Assembly (NCBI GenBank): GCA_002499585.1
Contig: DAMH01000009.1
Span: forward strand, 7,541 to 71,540
Origin: Euryarchaeota archaeon UBA552
Lineage (GTDB): Archaea > Thermoplasmatota > Poseidoniia > Poseidoniales > Thalassarchaeaceae
Direction of reading: 5' to 3'
Length of the DNA stretch: 64,000 nucleotides
Shown here: positions 25,977-36,188 of the stretch, in pieces
Numbering within the stretch: the first letter of the stretch is position 1
Layout: every line of letters begins with the position of its first letter
Notes under the pieces: model-generated
Told to the model about the DNA's origin: nothing
Database searches by the model: none
The model's input: the letters and a program-made list of their open reading frames with translations, nothing else
Made by a program: the position numbers and the translations under genes

Positions 25977-26576
25977 TCATTGCCTTTCAAACCAAACAGC
26001 CCCCATGGCCATGCAAATCAACGTGAATAGAGCGCCCGTGAAAGAAAGTGAAAAAGATGACTCGCTGTCGTTTAGATCTGCATCTGTAGAACCAACGGAT
26101 GAACAGGTTTGACTAGACATGTCGTAATCGATACCCCCCCATTGATCACCGTCAAACCAACACGTTGACCATACTTTCCACCCAAAGCCTGTTTCAGGCA
26201 CTCTCTGGGCTTCATCTCGATCTTCGAATTGAAGGTCAAACCTCCAGTTGAGGTATGATGCATCGTGGTCTACTGGGACCTCACCTGACCAAGTGCTGTT
26301 ATCTTGAACCATCATGTTGTAAACAGGTGGATAACAAACTCCGCTGTTAACGCATATCTGTGTCACCCAACTTATCGAAGTGAGGTTCTGATCTGGTTCC
26401 AACTCTGCTATCAGGCGCATGACTCCACCGTCCTCATCTGTAGCATTTACCGATGTTGGATAATCTAGATCGAGTATTATCGTCCCCTGTAAATCAGCCT
26501 CCTCGTTCACTCCACCTTGTTCGGCGGAAACGACGGCTAGGGACATCAACAGCATAGCCATGAGAGTTGCCCTCAT
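25977..26576 (-). CDS. Exported protein with C-terminal membrane anchor, unknown function
   Basis: Family not recognised. The 199-residue protein has a signal peptide (about 1-18, LMAMLLMSLAVVSA) and a beta-rich external domain. That domain holds several Cys that could form disulfides (ICVNSGVC near 90, CW near 139, C near 158). One membrane span near 176-195 ends in a short FERQ tail. The layout, signal peptide plus single C-terminal span, recurs in other surface proteins of this window. It follows the PUA-protein gene by 53 bases on the same strand. Confidence 0.75.
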   Translation of the reverse strand: MRATLMAMLLMSLAVVSAEQGGVNEEADLQGTIILDLDYPTSVNATDEDGGVMRLIAELEPDQNLTSISWVTQICVNSGVCYPPVYNMMVQDNSTWSGEVPVDHDASYLNWRFDLQFEDRDEAQRVPETGFGWKVWSTCWFDGDQWGGIDYDMSSQTCSSVGSTDADLNDSESSFSLSFTGALFTLICMAMGAVWFERQ

Positions 26577-26629
26577 GGTAACCTGTATGCATCAAATGCT
26601 ATGAATCAAGCGATTCCGTGTTCTGACCA

Positions 26630-27139
26630 TCAACTGGAATCCAAATTCCACAGGTCGTCCCCTACCCAATGTATTGTCCTTACTCCTTTGCCTTTGCCTG
26701 CTTGAAGCATCTCCTCTCCAGTCATCAAAGACCATCCAACTGCCAAAGGACGACCATGAACCTCGTCCCTGATCCATACTGGCATATCTGATTCTATGTC
26801 CGGATCAGAATTTTGTATCCCAGCAGCCATGCAATTTGCCCCATTCATCAAAAAAGGAATAGCACCGTGATCAACCTCGACGTAATGCCTTTCCAAACTC
26901 CACTTCAGCAGACCCCTGAGAGTGGGAAACCAAACATTGCCCCCATCCCGATTCTGAAGGCACATCAAACATGGAGTCCTGTCGGTTAAGATCAAATCCA
27001 CCCCCTCGAAATGGGCCTCCTCTAGGAAGCACTCCGAGAGATTGAGGGGCCGTCCAACTAAACCTTCAACTTGGTCTGAAATTTTTCTTATTTGTTTGAA
27101 TCTCAGAGGGGTCCTCCTCCTCAAGCGCTTGTCTGCCAT
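26630..27139 (-). CDS. PUA-domain RNA-binding protein, MCT-1/Tma20-like
   Basis: A 169-residue protein with an N-terminal pre-PUA part and a C-terminal PUA domain (about 78-165). Visible features are VDHGAIPFLMNGANCMAAGI, RPLAVGWSLMTGEEM and KGKGVRTIHWVGDDLW, which match the archaeal relatives of MCT-1/DENR-type translation factors. The role is probably RNA binding in translation initiation or ribosome recycling (family knowledge plus inference). The ATG at 27139 (MADKRLRRR) is preferred over an upstream start at 27160. Divergent from the S8e gene. Confidence 0.8.
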   Translation of the reverse strand: MADKRLRRRTPLRFKQIRKISDQVEGLVGRPLNLSECFLEEAHFEGVDLILTDRTPCLMCLQNRDGGNVWFPTLRGLLKWSLERHYVEVDHGAIPFLMNGANCMAAGIQNSDPDIESDMPVWIRDEVHGRPLAVGWSLMTGEEMLQAGKGKGVRTIHWVGDDLWNLDSS

Positions 27140-27205
27140 GGCTCCGCTAAAGAGAACCAAAGAATGAACATCTCGGCACCTCAGCTTTCGAAATCTTCCA
27201 ATCTA

Positions 27206-27216
27206 TTGAAATATGT
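27206..27216 (+). promoter_or_regulatory. TATA-like promoter for S8e
   Basis: TTGAAATATG at 27206-27215 is centred about 26 bases before GTG 27237. If it is the TATA box, the ATG at 27213 lies inside it and cannot be the start, which supports the shorter S8e reading. Confidence 0.5.
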
Positions 27217-27236
27217 TGGGTAAGTCGCATGGGCCC

Positions 27237-27632
27237 GTGGCTAAGTGGCATGGCATGTCGAGAAGGAAGCCTACCGGCGGACGCCTTAAGCGGCCCATTC
27301 GTTACCGTGGAAAGAGGAAAAAGGAAATCTCCAGCGAGAAACAATTTGCTTTCGTGGCAGAATCCAACAAAAATAAGCTTTACAGGAAGCACGCTGGTCA
27401 CCAGACTGTCAGAGTGATGAACGCTTCACACATCAATGTCAACATACCCTCCGAGGGAATCACCAAAAGGGTCATGATATCCAATATAGTAGAAAATTCT
27501 GCGGACCCGAATTATGTCAGACGAAATATTATCACAAAAGGAGCCATAGCCGACACAGAACTTGGTCGAGTGCGAATTACAAGCAGGCCAGGTATGGATG
27601 GCGTAGTTTGTGGCGTGCTTATTACCGAATAA
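27237..27632 (+). CDS. rps8e: Ribosomal protein S8e
   Basis: Archaeal/eukaryotic small-subunit protein of 131 residues. The N-terminal KWHGMSRRKPTGGRLK is the S8e signature, followed by the basic RYRGKRKKEISSE and the conserved ending TKGAIADTELGRVRITSRPG. GTG 27237 is chosen because S8e proteins begin a few residues before the W-x-G-x-S-R-R-K motif and because a TATA-like box lies 26 bases upstream. ATG 27213 would add eight residues. Followed by SRP19 after 43 bases. Confidence 0.95.
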   Translation: MAKWHGMSRRKPTGGRLKRPIRYRGKRKKEISSEKQFAFVAESNKNKLYRKHAGHQTVRVMNASHINVNIPSEGITKRVMISNIVENSADPNYVRRNIITKGAIADTELGRVRITSRPGMDGVVCGVLITE

Positions 27633-27648
27633 TCCCACAAATAATTCA

Positions 27649-27656
27649 ATAAATAC
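27649..27656 (+). promoter_or_regulatory. TATA-like promoter for SRP19
   Basis: ATAAATAC is centred about 24 bases upstream of the SRP19 ATG, consistent with a leaderless archaeal promoter separate from the S8e one. Confidence 0.5.
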
Positions 27657-27675
27657 AACGTTCTGGTGTTAGCAT

Positions 27676-28119
27676 ATGACATCCGACCCTTCTAGGATGA
27701 CTCTTTGGACGGGTTATTTCGATTCTCGACAATCAAGGAAGGGAGGAAGAAGGGTCCCCAAGAACTCCAGTGTACCACGACCCAATCTAGATCAAATAGC
27801 ACTCGCCGCGAGAGCATCGGGAATTACCAAAATGAGGAGAGATCAAACTGCAAGTCACCCTAAACGCCCCTTTTCAAAAGAGGGAAGACTCATCATATCC
27901 GCAAAAGACGCGAAGGAATCTACGAATTCATCCACCAAAGAAGAAGTAATGAGGGCCGTTGGGTCCTCGCTCAGATCTATACTGGAGAAGAAAGAGGACG
28001 GATCAGACAAAAGGCCGACAAAACTGTCCGGAAGAGAAGGGGCGAGAAAGATGAAACAACGAAAATCTAGTGTTAGAAATCCCCAAAACCGAAAAAAGAA
28101 GAAATTTGGCCGCCGGTGA
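27676..28119 (+). CDS. srp19: Signal recognition particle protein SRP19
   Basis: Binds 7S RNA and helps SRP54 assembly for co-translational membrane targeting. The first 60 residues carry the family signature LWTGYFDSRQSRKGGRRVP and PRPNLDQIALAARASGI. The C-terminal 60 residues are a long, very basic, low-complexity tail (KMKQRKSSVRNPQNRKKKKF), probably RNA-contacting and longer than in most archaeal SRP19 (about 90-100 residues). It converges on ilvE with a 3-base gap. The 7S RNA gene is not in the window. Confidence 0.92.
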   Translation: MTSDPSRMTLWTGYFDSRQSRKGGRRVPKNSSVPRPNLDQIALAARASGITKMRRDQTASHPKRPFSKEGRLIISAKDAKESTNSSTKEEVMRAVGSSLRSILEKKEDGSDKRPTKLSGREGARKMKQRKSSVRNPQNRKKKKFGRR

Positions 28120-28122
28120 CAC

Positions 28123-29148
28123 TCAAACCTCATGAGTCCAACCCTTGGTATCCTCCAGCGAACCGCCCATAATTCCGGTTAGGCGCTCAAAAAGTGCTAA
28201 AGTTATTGATCCCACACCTCCATAATCAACCTCTAGATCCCCATGTTGAATCGATCCTATTGGAGAGATCACAGCTGCAGTTCCAGCGCAGAAAGCCTCA
28301 TCGCAGTCCAAGGCGAAATTTATGTCCACCTTTTGTTCCCTAACCGTTATTCCCATTGACTTAGCTAGCTCTATGATGGACAGCCTTGTTATTCCGGGCA
28401 AGATTGTCCCAGTCAGCTCAGGAGTGTAAACCACACCGTCTTTGACGCAAAAAAAGTTCGCAGCACCAACCTCTTCTACGAATCGATGTTCTACTGCATC
28501 CAGGTAGATTATCTCGCTGTAACCTTCAGACTTTGCCTTTCTTGATGGCATCATTCCCGGTGCATAATTACCTATCGCTTTGACCCCACCTGAACCACCA
28601 GGGGCAGCGCGATGGTGCGTCTGAGACACTCTGAGCGATATTGGCGACATTCCACCTTTGAAATATGGCCCCACCGGGACAGCGAATACCACGAACATGT
28701 ATTCTTCAGCAGGTGAGACACCTAGCCTGGCACTGCTACCAAATAGTATGGGGCGGATGTACAACTCGCCCTTTCCGTGCGGTGGAACCCATCTTCGATT
28801 TTCATGGGTTACCTGCCTGACCGCGTCAATGAACATTGATTCTGGGATCTCCGGCATTACCAACCTTTTAGCTCCATCAGCAGCCCTCCTGGCATTCAAC
28901 TCAGGTCGAAATAAAGTAATTCTGTCATCCGGGGTCTTCCTTGCTTTCATACCCTCGAACAAACCTTGTCCGTAATTCAAGACACATGCTGCCGGGGATA
29001 AGCTGAGGGGTTGGAAATCAATCATAATCCCCTCTGACCACCCATCTTCAAGCGTCCCGTTCGCTACGTACATCCTGTCTGTTTCGGTAAAGGAGAATGT
29101 GAGTGAGTCCCAATCCGTAGGGGCTTTGACGTCTCCCGGGGCACCCAT
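28123..29148 (-). CDS. ilvE: Branched-chain amino acid aminotransferase
   Basis: PLP-dependent transamination of Leu, Ile and Val keto acids. The fold-type IV signature is clear: lysine in GGVKAIGNYAPG (about K190 from this start), FVEEVGAANFF, and TGTILPGITRLSIIELA with the phosphate-binding AFCAGTAAVISPIG. The length and the YGQGLFEGMKA stretch fit the BCAT group related to mitochondrial enzymes. ATG 29148 is preferred; a TTG 30 bases earlier is open. It stands alone here, without other ilv or leu genes. Confidence 0.93.
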   Translation of the reverse strand: MGAPGDVKAPTDWDSLTFSFTETDRMYVANGTLEDGWSEGIMIDFQPLSLSPAACVLNYGQGLFEGMKARKTPDDRITLFRPELNARRAADGAKRLVMPEIPESMFIDAVRQVTHENRRWVPPHGKGELYIRPILFGSSARLGVSPAEEYMFVVFAVPVGPYFKGGMSPISLRVSQTHHRAAPGGSGGVKAIGNYAPGMMPSRKAKSEGYSEIIYLDAVEHRFVEEVGAANFFCVKDGVVYTPELTGTILPGITRLSIIELAKSMGITVREQKVDINFALDCDEAFCAGTAAVISPIGSIQHGDLEVDYGGVGSITLALFERLTGIMGGSLEDTKGWTHEV

Positions 29149-29247
29149 CAATACATCCGAATAGAAGGAGGCATTCAACGCTTCCGGCGGTCTTCGTCAC
29201 CTTCAAACACGCCAAGCATTGAACCGCGACCCCCCCTATCGGAGTAC

Positions 29248-31845
29248 ATGAGTGAGGGCTTGTGGCGAGATGACCTCTGTATCGTCGCCGCAGATAATCG
29301 CTCTTGGGGGGACTCAAACACAGTAGTCGAACTTTGGTGCCGATCCCAACGTGGGCATTCAGTTTTATTGCTGGTAAACGGTTTGCGACCCTACATCGAG
29401 ATATCTCCGAGAGAGGGCGGTTGTTCAGGTACTGACGAAGATATACGTAACGTTCTATCCCTATCAAGCGTAACAGAAATCTGTCCACCAGTAACTAAGT
29501 GGTCTTCAAAGGGAGATATGCCTCACTGGAGGGTCATGGCGAGAGATACCACCGTCATCACCCGGTTGAGGGAGGTTCTGAAAGCAGATTGGACCGTTAC
29601 CAGCGCTGACATTCAATTTCACAAACGACTGTTGTACGATCTTGATCTTGGCCCTCACATTACCGCAAAAGGACGCATTTTATCGACCGGTCCAAGAGCA
29701 CCTTCAATCCCGAGAGATGCCATTCCCAACGAGGATGAGGCTCTTGAGAGGATCCTCTCAGTGGGCGGGCGCGGAATATATCCCGTGGATGTCGTGATGT
29801 CAGTGGATGCGGGGGATCTGGAGGCATGTGAACCATTCCAAACTCCTTTCGTTACTATGTCCATTGATTTAGAAACGAGTATTGCCACAAACAGAATACT
29901 GTGTGCCGCAGTTGTCGTAGAGAGGAATGGAAAACGCTCTGAATTTACATATAGAGGGGACGAAGTTGAGGACATACTAATCCCGATCTGCGATTTGGTT
30001 CGAGATCAGGACCCGGATATAATAACAGGATACAACATAGATAATTTCGATCTTCCAAGAATATTGGAAAGGACGGAGGCACTGGTAAAGAAAGATAGAA
30101 GGGTGAAATTGTTTGGCTGGGGGAGAGTCCCTGCGCAAGAAAATTCCAGGAGGGTGATCCCCAGCAGGGGACAGAATCGCACATGGAACATATCAGGAAG
30201 GGTCCCAATGGATGCATGGTGGCAGGCCCGGCAGACTCTCAAACCAGAAAGAGAGTCCTTGCGTTTTGTCACCGCATTAATTTGGCCCGACAACGATGAA
30301 ATGAAAAAATTGGATATCGATGCAAGCCGTATGGATCACGAATGGAAAACTAGGCCGGATGAGGTTGTCAAGTATTGTCTTAGAGATACACACTTGCCGA
30401 TAGACATCCTAAATCACTTGCAGTCAATCCAGCAGAAGGAGGCTCTTGCAGCAGTCGCAAGAACTAGTTTCTCCACAGCCGCTACAGAGACGACCAGCCA
30501 ATGGATTGACTCTCTGGTGATCAGGTTGGCCGATCGTGAGAATGTCGCCGTGCCGATGACCCGACAGGGAAGGAGAGGTGAACAGATTGCAGGGGGGTAT
30601 GTCCATGAGGTGGAGCCTGGATTGAGATCATGGATCGCAGTTCTGGACTTCAAATCGATGTATCCGTCGATCATGATCACAAACAACATCTGTCCAACCA
30701 CGCTTGTGGAAGGTGACGACAAAATGAGCGATGATTCAGTCTCACCAACAACTGGTACCAGGTACAGGTCACAAACTCACAGAAACGGTTTGGTACCAAG
30801 ACTTCTCACTGACTTGATGACACTGCGCGACGAATACAAGAAAACATCTCGAGTGGCGCGGGCTGACGGCGACGAGCAAAACGCCTTCTTGAACGATCGC
30901 TTACAGTTTGCTGTAAAAATTCTGATGAATTCTTTCTATGGAGTCTTCGCGAGCTCATTTTACCGTTTCACGCACAAAGATATCGGGGCAAGCATCACTG
31001 AATGGGCCAGACACAATATAAAATCGATAATATCTGATTTGAATGCTGATGGATATGATGTTGTTTACTCAGACACCGATTCAATATTCGTCAGAACTCG
31101 CGGGATAGGAGATGCACCAATCAATAAACCGGAGGATGATGAAAATAAACTGCGAACTTGGGAGCAGGCCAAAGAGGAGACAATAAATTTCGGTCGAAGG
31201 CTTGCAAACAAATACTCCAAAGAAGGGGCAGAATTGGAGTTCGAAACCGCAATGTCGGCATTCTTTTCGCACGGTGCCAAGAAGAGGTATGTCGGAAGAG
31301 TGGTTTGGCCTAGAGAAGAAATGTTGATTCGTGGGTATGAAGTTCGCCGAACTGACTCATTCAAGTTACTGACTGCCACAATGACAATGCTCTTTGAGAA
31401 GATTTTGCAGGGCAAAGAAGAATTCGCAGTGGACAGGACGCGGAAGGTGATTGAAGATGTCAGGAGAGGCAATGTGGCTGTCGGCGATCTTGTCATTAGT
31501 AGGTCTTGTAAGGGGAAAATAAAGAAAGACGGATCCGTTGATTTTTCTGTTTATTCTAACCCCGACGGCTTGCCGTATGTTCGAGCCGCCAAACAAAGGA
31601 TTGCGAGAGGATTAGGTTTCACACCGGGCATGAAAGTTGGATATGTAGTTTCAAATGCAAAGTCTTCCCCAATGGAAGTAAGCGCATGGTTAACCGATGA
31701 ATTAGGCGACGAGCCACCAAGTTACGACCCTGAATACTACGCTCGGAGACTGGCCACTGCGTTGGGCAGAATAACAGAAGCATTCAGCTGGAACGAGAAG
31801 GATCTCCTGCAAGGATCAAGGCAACAATCCCTGTTCGATTACTGA
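29248..31845 (+). CDS. polB: Family B DNA polymerase with 3'-5' exonuclease
   Basis: Replicative-type archaeal PolB of 865 residues. Exonuclease motifs are intact: Exo I D207/E209 in SIDLETS, Exo II GYNIDNFDLPRI, Exo III YCLRDTHLPID. Polymerase motif A is LDFKSMYPSI with D467, motif B KILMNSFYGVFAS, motif C YSDTDSIF with D609/D611. It ends in RQQSLFDY, a PCNA-interacting peptide. No intein interrupts the motifs. ATG start at 29248. Divergent from ilvE. Confidence 0.97.
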   Translation: MSEGLWRDDLCIVAADNRSWGDSNTVVELWCRSQRGHSVLLLVNGLRPYIEISPREGGCSGTDEDIRNVLSLSSVTEICPPVTKWSSKGDMPHWRVMARDTTVITRLREVLKADWTVTSADIQFHKRLLYDLDLGPHITAKGRILSTGPRAPSIPRDAIPNEDEALERILSVGGRGIYPVDVVMSVDAGDLEACEPFQTPFVTMSIDLETSIATNRILCAAVVVERNGKRSEFTYRGDEVEDILIPICDLVRDQDPDIITGYNIDNFDLPRILERTEALVKKDRRVKLFGWGRVPAQENSRRVIPSRGQNRTWNISGRVPMDAWWQARQTLKPERESLRFVTALIWPDNDEMKKLDIDASRMDHEWKTRPDEVVKYCLRDTHLPIDILNHLQSIQQKEALAAVARTSFSTAATETTSQWIDSLVIRLADRENVAVPMTRQGRRGEQIAGGYVHEVEPGLRSWIAVLDFKSMYPSIMITNNICPTTLVEGDDKMSDDSVSPTTGTRYRSQTHRNGLVPRLLTDLMTLRDEYKKTSRVARADGDEQNAFLNDRLQFAVKILMNSFYGVFASSFYRFTHKDIGASITEWARHNIKSIISDLNADGYDVVYSDTDSIFVRTRGIGDAPINKPEDDENKLRTWEQAKEETINFGRRLANKYSKEGAELEFETAMSAFFSHGAKKRYVGRVVWPREEMLIRGYEVRRTDSFKLLTATMTMLFEKILQGKEEFAVDRTRKVIEDVRRGNVAVGDLVISRSCKGKIKKDGSVDFSVYSNPDGLPYVRAAKQRIARGLGFTPGMKVGYVVSNAKSSPMEVSAWLTDELGDEPPSYDPEYYARRLATALGRITEAFSWNEKDLLQGSRQQSLFDY

Positions 31846-31894
31846 AAACAAACAATCGTAGGATTCATTTCTGTTCACTTACCGTGCGGGTATC

Positions 31895-33055
31895 ATGGGA
31901 ACCCCCTCCAGAGCCATGGTCCTCGCTCTGATCATAGTTGGATCAGCACTCGGAGGGTGTCTAGCCACACTCGGCCTCAACGAGGCTCCAACCGTCCAAT
32001 TAAACATCGAGCCATCTGGGGCGGTGCGAGAAGGAGACACGGTAACATTCAGTGCAGCTGGGAGTTCCGACCCGGATGGAGATCCATTGGCATTTACATG
32101 GAATTTCGGTGACGGAAACGTTGGTTCTGGCCTCACAACCAGTCATGTCTACACTAGTACGGGGACATTCAATGTCAAGCTAACAGCAGCGGACGGTAAC
32201 TATGAAACAACCATCACCAAGAACATCACCATTATTGAATCCTCTGCGAAGAAACCGACTGCTTCTGCCAGTGGGGAAAAAATGGATAACTGCGACGGAG
32301 AAGAGCCGCCAAACGGGGATTTCATCCTCATCTGGGTCTGCGATGAGGACAAGGATGAGACAGATCGCTCAATTGACTTCACCACAGTTATCGAAATAGA
32401 CGGGTCATCTTCAGACGCAGGCGGAGTAGACTACATCGATAAATGGGAGTGGGACTTGGACACATCTGAAGATTCAGATGGTGATGGTTTGAGTGACAAC
32501 GACATTGATGCCACTGGCGAAGTCGTCAACGTAGAAAGGACTGGTGGTGCCTTTGAAGTGAGGTTGACGGTGACCTCCAGCAACGGTCTGACGGACTCTG
32601 ACAATATCGTGATTTACATCAATTACAGGGGAGAATGGAGGGACTTCATTATTGACGCAAGCATCAATGATCCGGTAGAGATGGCATGGGATTTCCCTGT
32701 AAAGTACAATACAGAGAGTAAGGACAAAATAAGATACCTCAGGGTGAAACTAGATTATCCGCAGGAAGATGACGACCAACCAATATTCACAGGTGGGGCA
32801 ACAACTGCCAACAAGCTCGACCTCTTTCTGTACAATACCACCTCCCAGGAAAAAGAAGTGTCAAACACTACTCAAATAGAAAATGAAAATCGCGATGCCG
32901 GTGAATGCGGCAGCGACGAATATTGTATTTGGCAAGTGGTAAGCGGATCGACCGTCCGTGCCTTCCGCGCCGATACATGGTCTGTAGATCTCACCAATGA
33001 CGAAAGCCACAACACGAAGATCAATTCTCTGATTGTAGAACTACAATACAGGTGA
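31895..33055 (+). CDS. PKD-domain lipoprotein
   Basis: Surface protein of 386 residues with a lipoprotein-type signal (GSALGGC, C22 the candidate lipid site). The first PKD domain is at about 30-112 ([20 protein letters not shown], then [18 protein letters not shown]). A second, looser PKD-like unit is at about 160-245, with a calcium-type [11 protein letters not shown]. The C-terminal 130 residues are beta-rich. PKD domains usually mediate protein or polysaccharide contacts. No enzyme domain is present. Its 3' end is 104 bases before EF-1A. Confidence 0.83.
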   Translation: MGTPSRAMVLALIIVGSALGGCLATLGLNEAPTVQLNIEPSGAVREGDTVTFSAAGSSDPDGDPLAFTWNFGDGNVGSGLTTSHVYTSTGTFNVKLTAADGNYETTITKNITIIESSAKKPTASASGEKMDNCDGEEPPNGDFILIWVCDEDKDETDRSIDFTTVIEIDGSSSDAGGVDYIDKWEWDLDTSEDSDGDGLSDNDIDATGEVVNVERTGGAFEVRLTVTSSNGLTDSDNIVIYINYRGEWRDFIIDASINDPVEMAWDFPVKYNTESKDKIRYLRVKLDYPQEDDDQPIFTGGATTANKLDLFLYNTTSQEKEVSNTTQIENENRDAGECGSDEYCIWQVVSGSTVRAFRADTWSVDLTNDESHNTKINSLIVELQYR

Positions 33056-33159
33056 TCTGGCAAAGAACTCAAATTTCGAGGACAGCAAATTACGGGCCGA
33101 TTGAGAGTGAGGTTCAAATACGCGCCGCAAGTCGCCGGCACACCATAGAGGTGTATAAC

Positions 33160-34443
33160 ATGGGCTCACAATGGGAAGATAAAAGCAAGCCGCATCTAAA
33201 TATCGTATTCATAGGTCACGTCGACCACGGAAAATCAACAACCGTAGGAAGGCTACTGCTAGACAGCGGTCACATCGAACAGCACATAATCGACAAGAAC
33301 GAACAACTAGCTAGCGAGTCAGGAAAAGCTGGGTTCGGCCTCGCCTACGTAATGGACGGCCTAAAAGAAGAGCGAGAGCGTGGCATTACCATCGACGTCG
33401 CTCACAAAGAATTCTACACTCCGAACTACTACTTCACAGTGATAGACGCTCCCGGGCACCGCGATTTCGTGAAGAACATGATTACTGGCACCAGCCAAGC
33501 AGATGCTGCAGTCCTAGTGGTCGCCGCCAACGATGGCGTCAATGCACAGACCAAAGAACACGCTTTCCTCGCACGAGTCCTCGGCGTGACCCAACTCATC
33601 GTAAACATCAACAAAATGGACATAAGCGGAGTAGACTATCAAGAATCGAAATACAATGAGGTGAAGACTGAAGTCTCCAATCTGCTAAAGATGGCAGGGT
33701 TCAAGCCCGACGACATCCACTTCATCGCAGGTTCGTCCCAAATGGGCGAGAACATCTACAACAAAAGTGATAACATGTCATGGTACAAAGGCCCCACTCT
33801 CTTTGAGGCCATCGACGGTATCAAGATGCCTCCTAAACCAACTGATAGACCCCTAAGGCTCCCAATTCAAGACGTATACAAAATTGGCGGAATAGGCACT
33901 GTTCCCGTCGGCAAGATTGAGACGGGGGTTCTCAATCCAGGCAAGACAGTAGTTTTCAACCCAAGCCAAAAATCTGCTGAGGTCAAGAGCATTGAGATGC
34001 ACCACACCCAAGTCGATCGCGCTGAGCCCGGTGACAACGTCGGGTTCAACGTCAGAGGACTAGCAGTCACCGACATCCGAAGAGGTGACATTGCTGGTTA
34101 CCAGGAAAACCCTCCCACATTCGTCAGACACGACGAGACGTTCCTTGGCAACATCCAGATAATGGACATCCCCAAGGCTGTCGGTGTTGGCTACACACCT
34201 GTCTTCCACGCACACACCGCCCAAGTAGCGGTGAGGTTTGTCGAACTTGTAAAGGATCTGAAGTCTGGAGAAACCCCAGCATTCCTGAAGTCCGGAGATG
34301 CTGCTCTCGTGAGATTCCAGCCCACAAAGCCGATGGCAATCGAACAACAAGACACCTTCCCCGAACTCTCAAGGTTCGCCATCAGGGACATGGGTAAGAC
34401 GGTTGCAGCTGGCGTCTGTGCGAAGATCGAGAAAAAGGCTTGA
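33160..34443 (+). CDS. tuf: Translation elongation factor 1-alpha (aEF1A)
   Basis: GTPase delivering aminoacyl-tRNA to the ribosome. G1 [11 protein letters not shown], the switch region [15 protein letters not shown]3 [12 protein letters not shown], and G4 NKMD are all present in 427 residues. ATG 33160 is preceded by AGAGGTG at 33148-33154, a good ribosome binding site; a longer open frame upstream to 33052 is not convincing. Codons are strongly C-ending (GAC, AAC, CAC, ATC), unlike most neighbours, as expected for a highly expressed gene. Forms an operon with S10, 25 bases on. Confidence 0.97.
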   Translation: MGSQWEDKSKPHLNIVFIGHVDHGKSTTVGRLLLDSGHIEQHIIDKNEQLASESGKAGFGLAYVMDGLKEERERGITIDVAHKEFYTPNYYFTVIDAPGHRDFVKNMITGTSQADAAVLVVAANDGVNAQTKEHAFLARVLGVTQLIVNINKMDISGVDYQESKYNEVKTEVSNLLKMAGFKPDDIHFIAGSSQMGENIYNKSDNMSWYKGPTLFEAIDGIKMPPKPTDRPLRLPIQDVYKIGGIGTVPVGKIETGVLNPGKTVVFNPSQKSAEVKSIEMHHTQVDRAEPGDNVGFNVRGLAVTDIRRGDIAGYQENPPTFVRHDETFLGNIQIMDIPKAVGVGYTPVFHAHTAQVAVRFVELVKDLKSGETPAFLKSGDAALVRFQPTKPMAIEQQDTFPELSRFAIRDMGKTVAAGVCAKIEKKA

Positions 34444-34468
34444 ACCAAGGATCTGAGGTGTTGACTGG

Positions 34469-34798
34469 ATGCCAGTTGTCACCACAATCAAACTCACTGG
34501 GGAAAATCATGAAGATGTAGACACTGTCTGCACACAAATAAAGAGAATATCTGATGAGTCTGGAGTTAAGCTCCGGGGCCCGATTCCCCTACCCACCAGG
34601 AAGCTTGTCGTACCGTGCCGAAAAGCACCCTCTGGAGAAGGATCAGAGACATACGATCATTGGGAGATGAGGATCCACAAGCGGCTACTTGAATTGGTGA
34701 CCAATACAGCCAAAGATGAAACAGCGCTAAGACAAGTCCTTAGGATACCAATACCAGACTCAGTCACCATCGAATTGTCGCTTCGCAATCTGTCCTGA
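34469..34798 (+). CDS. rps10: Ribosomal protein S10
   Basis: A 109-residue small-subunit protein next to EF-1A, the usual archaeal arrangement. It shows VTTIKLTGENHEDVDTVC, VKLRGPIPLPTRKLVVPCRK and YDHWEMRIHKRLLEL, all S10 signatures. ATG start at 34469, with GAGGTG at 34455-34460 upstream. It converges on the peptidase gene with a 4-base gap. Confidence 0.96.
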   Translation: MPVVTTIKLTGENHEDVDTVCTQIKRISDESGVKLRGPIPLPTRKLVVPCRKAPSGEGSETYDHWEMRIHKRLLELVTNTAKDETALRQVLRIPIPDSVTIELSLRNLS

Positions 34799-34802
34799 AT
34801 TA

Positions 34803-36149
34803 TCACGAACCCCTTCTGGCAAGTGAGCCCATCGGATCCCAGGCTGGTAGAACCACCGGGTCTGTGGATAGACCGGCGACCATCTCGGCGGTCAGTTTAG
34901 AACTCGGTGCAGCTATCTCAAACATGTAATCGTCAAACCAGCTGTCATTCATTACGAAGAAACCCTTCTCTCCGCTGTCTTTCACTCCCCATGAATTTTC
35001 AACTCTCCATTTTCTCGGCTCACCATCGATCACGTCTACACCTGTGAACAGCATAGCATGCGTCATCACGGTTTGTCCATGGATCAAGCGATCCCGCTTA
35101 TTCATCCCGAATTCAAAACCGTAAAGTGACTCCAAGTCAAATAATTTCGAATCCCATAGCCCCCTCTTCCTGTGCATCTGTTTACCCACATCGCAGCCCA
35201 TCCAAACCGGGACACCTTCCTGCAGGATTTCCATCGTGACCCTCTTCATTTCCTCCATGGGAACATTGAGGTATACAACGGGAGGGCCTCCAGTGACGTT
35301 CTGTAGCCTGTCGACGGTGTAGGTTCTGTACATTTCATTCCGTGGGTCGTTGACTAAACAGACGTAATCCTCCCAACTGACATCAACATACTCCGATGTA
35401 AATTGCCCCGGAGTCATCCTTCCTTTTCGATGAAAGTTTCCGTCCTTATCCGTCCATTGCCAATCGAACGATTCTGGAGGGGTTCCGAGGTGGATACACA
35501 GTAACCTCCAAACGTTACTGATGATCTCTTCCTTCCTTTTTCGGATTGATTCTAGACCTTCCCCTTTCGCAACCATTCCTCTTAGTTCGCACGCCGAGGA
35601 CCTCAACAAGTCTCTCAGACTAGCGTTCATCCAACGCGTTGCACTGCTGGAAGATGACTCTGGATAGACTGACTTCGGGACGAGCCCATGCCTTCGTATC
35701 AAATTCATCGCCATGTTCCATTGGCCACCATCACCGATTGGATCACTTAGCAGGAAATGAACAGTCCGATCATCCACCTTCTTTCCACCGAGGTCGATCA
35801 TTGACTCAAGGAAACAATTTGACCGCTCGAATTTATCCCAAAAGTGAATATGAGCCTGACTAAACTCGAATTCTTTGATGTTCATTTTCTTCATAGCTCC
35901 CGGCCTGAAAAGGTTTAGAGCCGCAAAAAGCCAACATCGCCCACTCGATTTCTGATTCGTAGCAGACCAATCGTCTAACTTTATGCTGAATGTTGAATTC
36001 ATGCTTTGTACCAGACTACGATCCAATGCAACATCTACAAAACGCCCATTTGTGACCGCATTTTGAACTATCTTTGAGGTAGGGTGCTTCAAGAACTTCA
36101 ATCTCAAGGCTTGAATCATCTCTGGGGTTACAGAACCGTCGTCGGACAT
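34803..36149 (-). CDS. pepC: Bleomycin hydrolase / aminopeptidase C (C1B cysteine peptidase)
   Basis: Papain-like cytosolic aminopeptidase. The catalytic Cys is in NQKSSGRCWLFAALN (about C72), His in QTVMTHAMLFTGVDV and Asn in WRVENSWGV. About 448 residues matches the family (440-455), which forms hexamers with the active sites inside. The C-terminus (SLARRGS) does not clearly show the self-inserting tail. ATG 36149 is preferred over GTG 36173. The family is common in bacteria and eukaryotes and less usual in archaea. Cotranscribed with the upstream GINS-like gene (15-base gap from the GTG). Confidence 0.92.
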   Translation of the reverse strand: MSDDGSVTPEMIQALRLKFLKHPTSKIVQNAVTNGRFVDVALDRSLVQSMNSTFSIKLDDWSATNQKSSGRCWLFAALNLFRPGAMKKMNIKEFEFSQAHIHFWDKFERSNCFLESMIDLGGKKVDDRTVHFLLSDPIGDGGQWNMAMNLIRRHGLVPKSVYPESSSSSATRWMNASLRDLLRSSACELRGMVAKGEGLESIRKRKEEIISNVWRLLCIHLGTPPESFDWQWTDKDGNFHRKGRMTPGQFTSEYVDVSWEDYVCLVNDPRNEMYRTYTVDRLQNVTGGPPVVYLNVPMEEMKRVTMEILQEGVPVWMGCDVGKQMHRKRGLWDSKLFDLESLYGFEFGMNKRDRLIHGQTVMTHAMLFTGVDVIDGEPRKWRVENSWGVKDSGEKGFFVMNDSWFDDYMFEIAAPSSKLTAEMVAGLSTDPVVLPAWDPMGSLARRGS

Positions 36150-36188
36150 GGCCACAGATGTCTGGTTAGGCACTTTGTACTTCCCTGT

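Noticed and set aside
33052..33159. 36-residue N-terminal extension of EF-1A
   Set aside because: EF-1A starts just before the [11 protein letters not shown] strand, and a ribosome binding site precedes ATG 33160.
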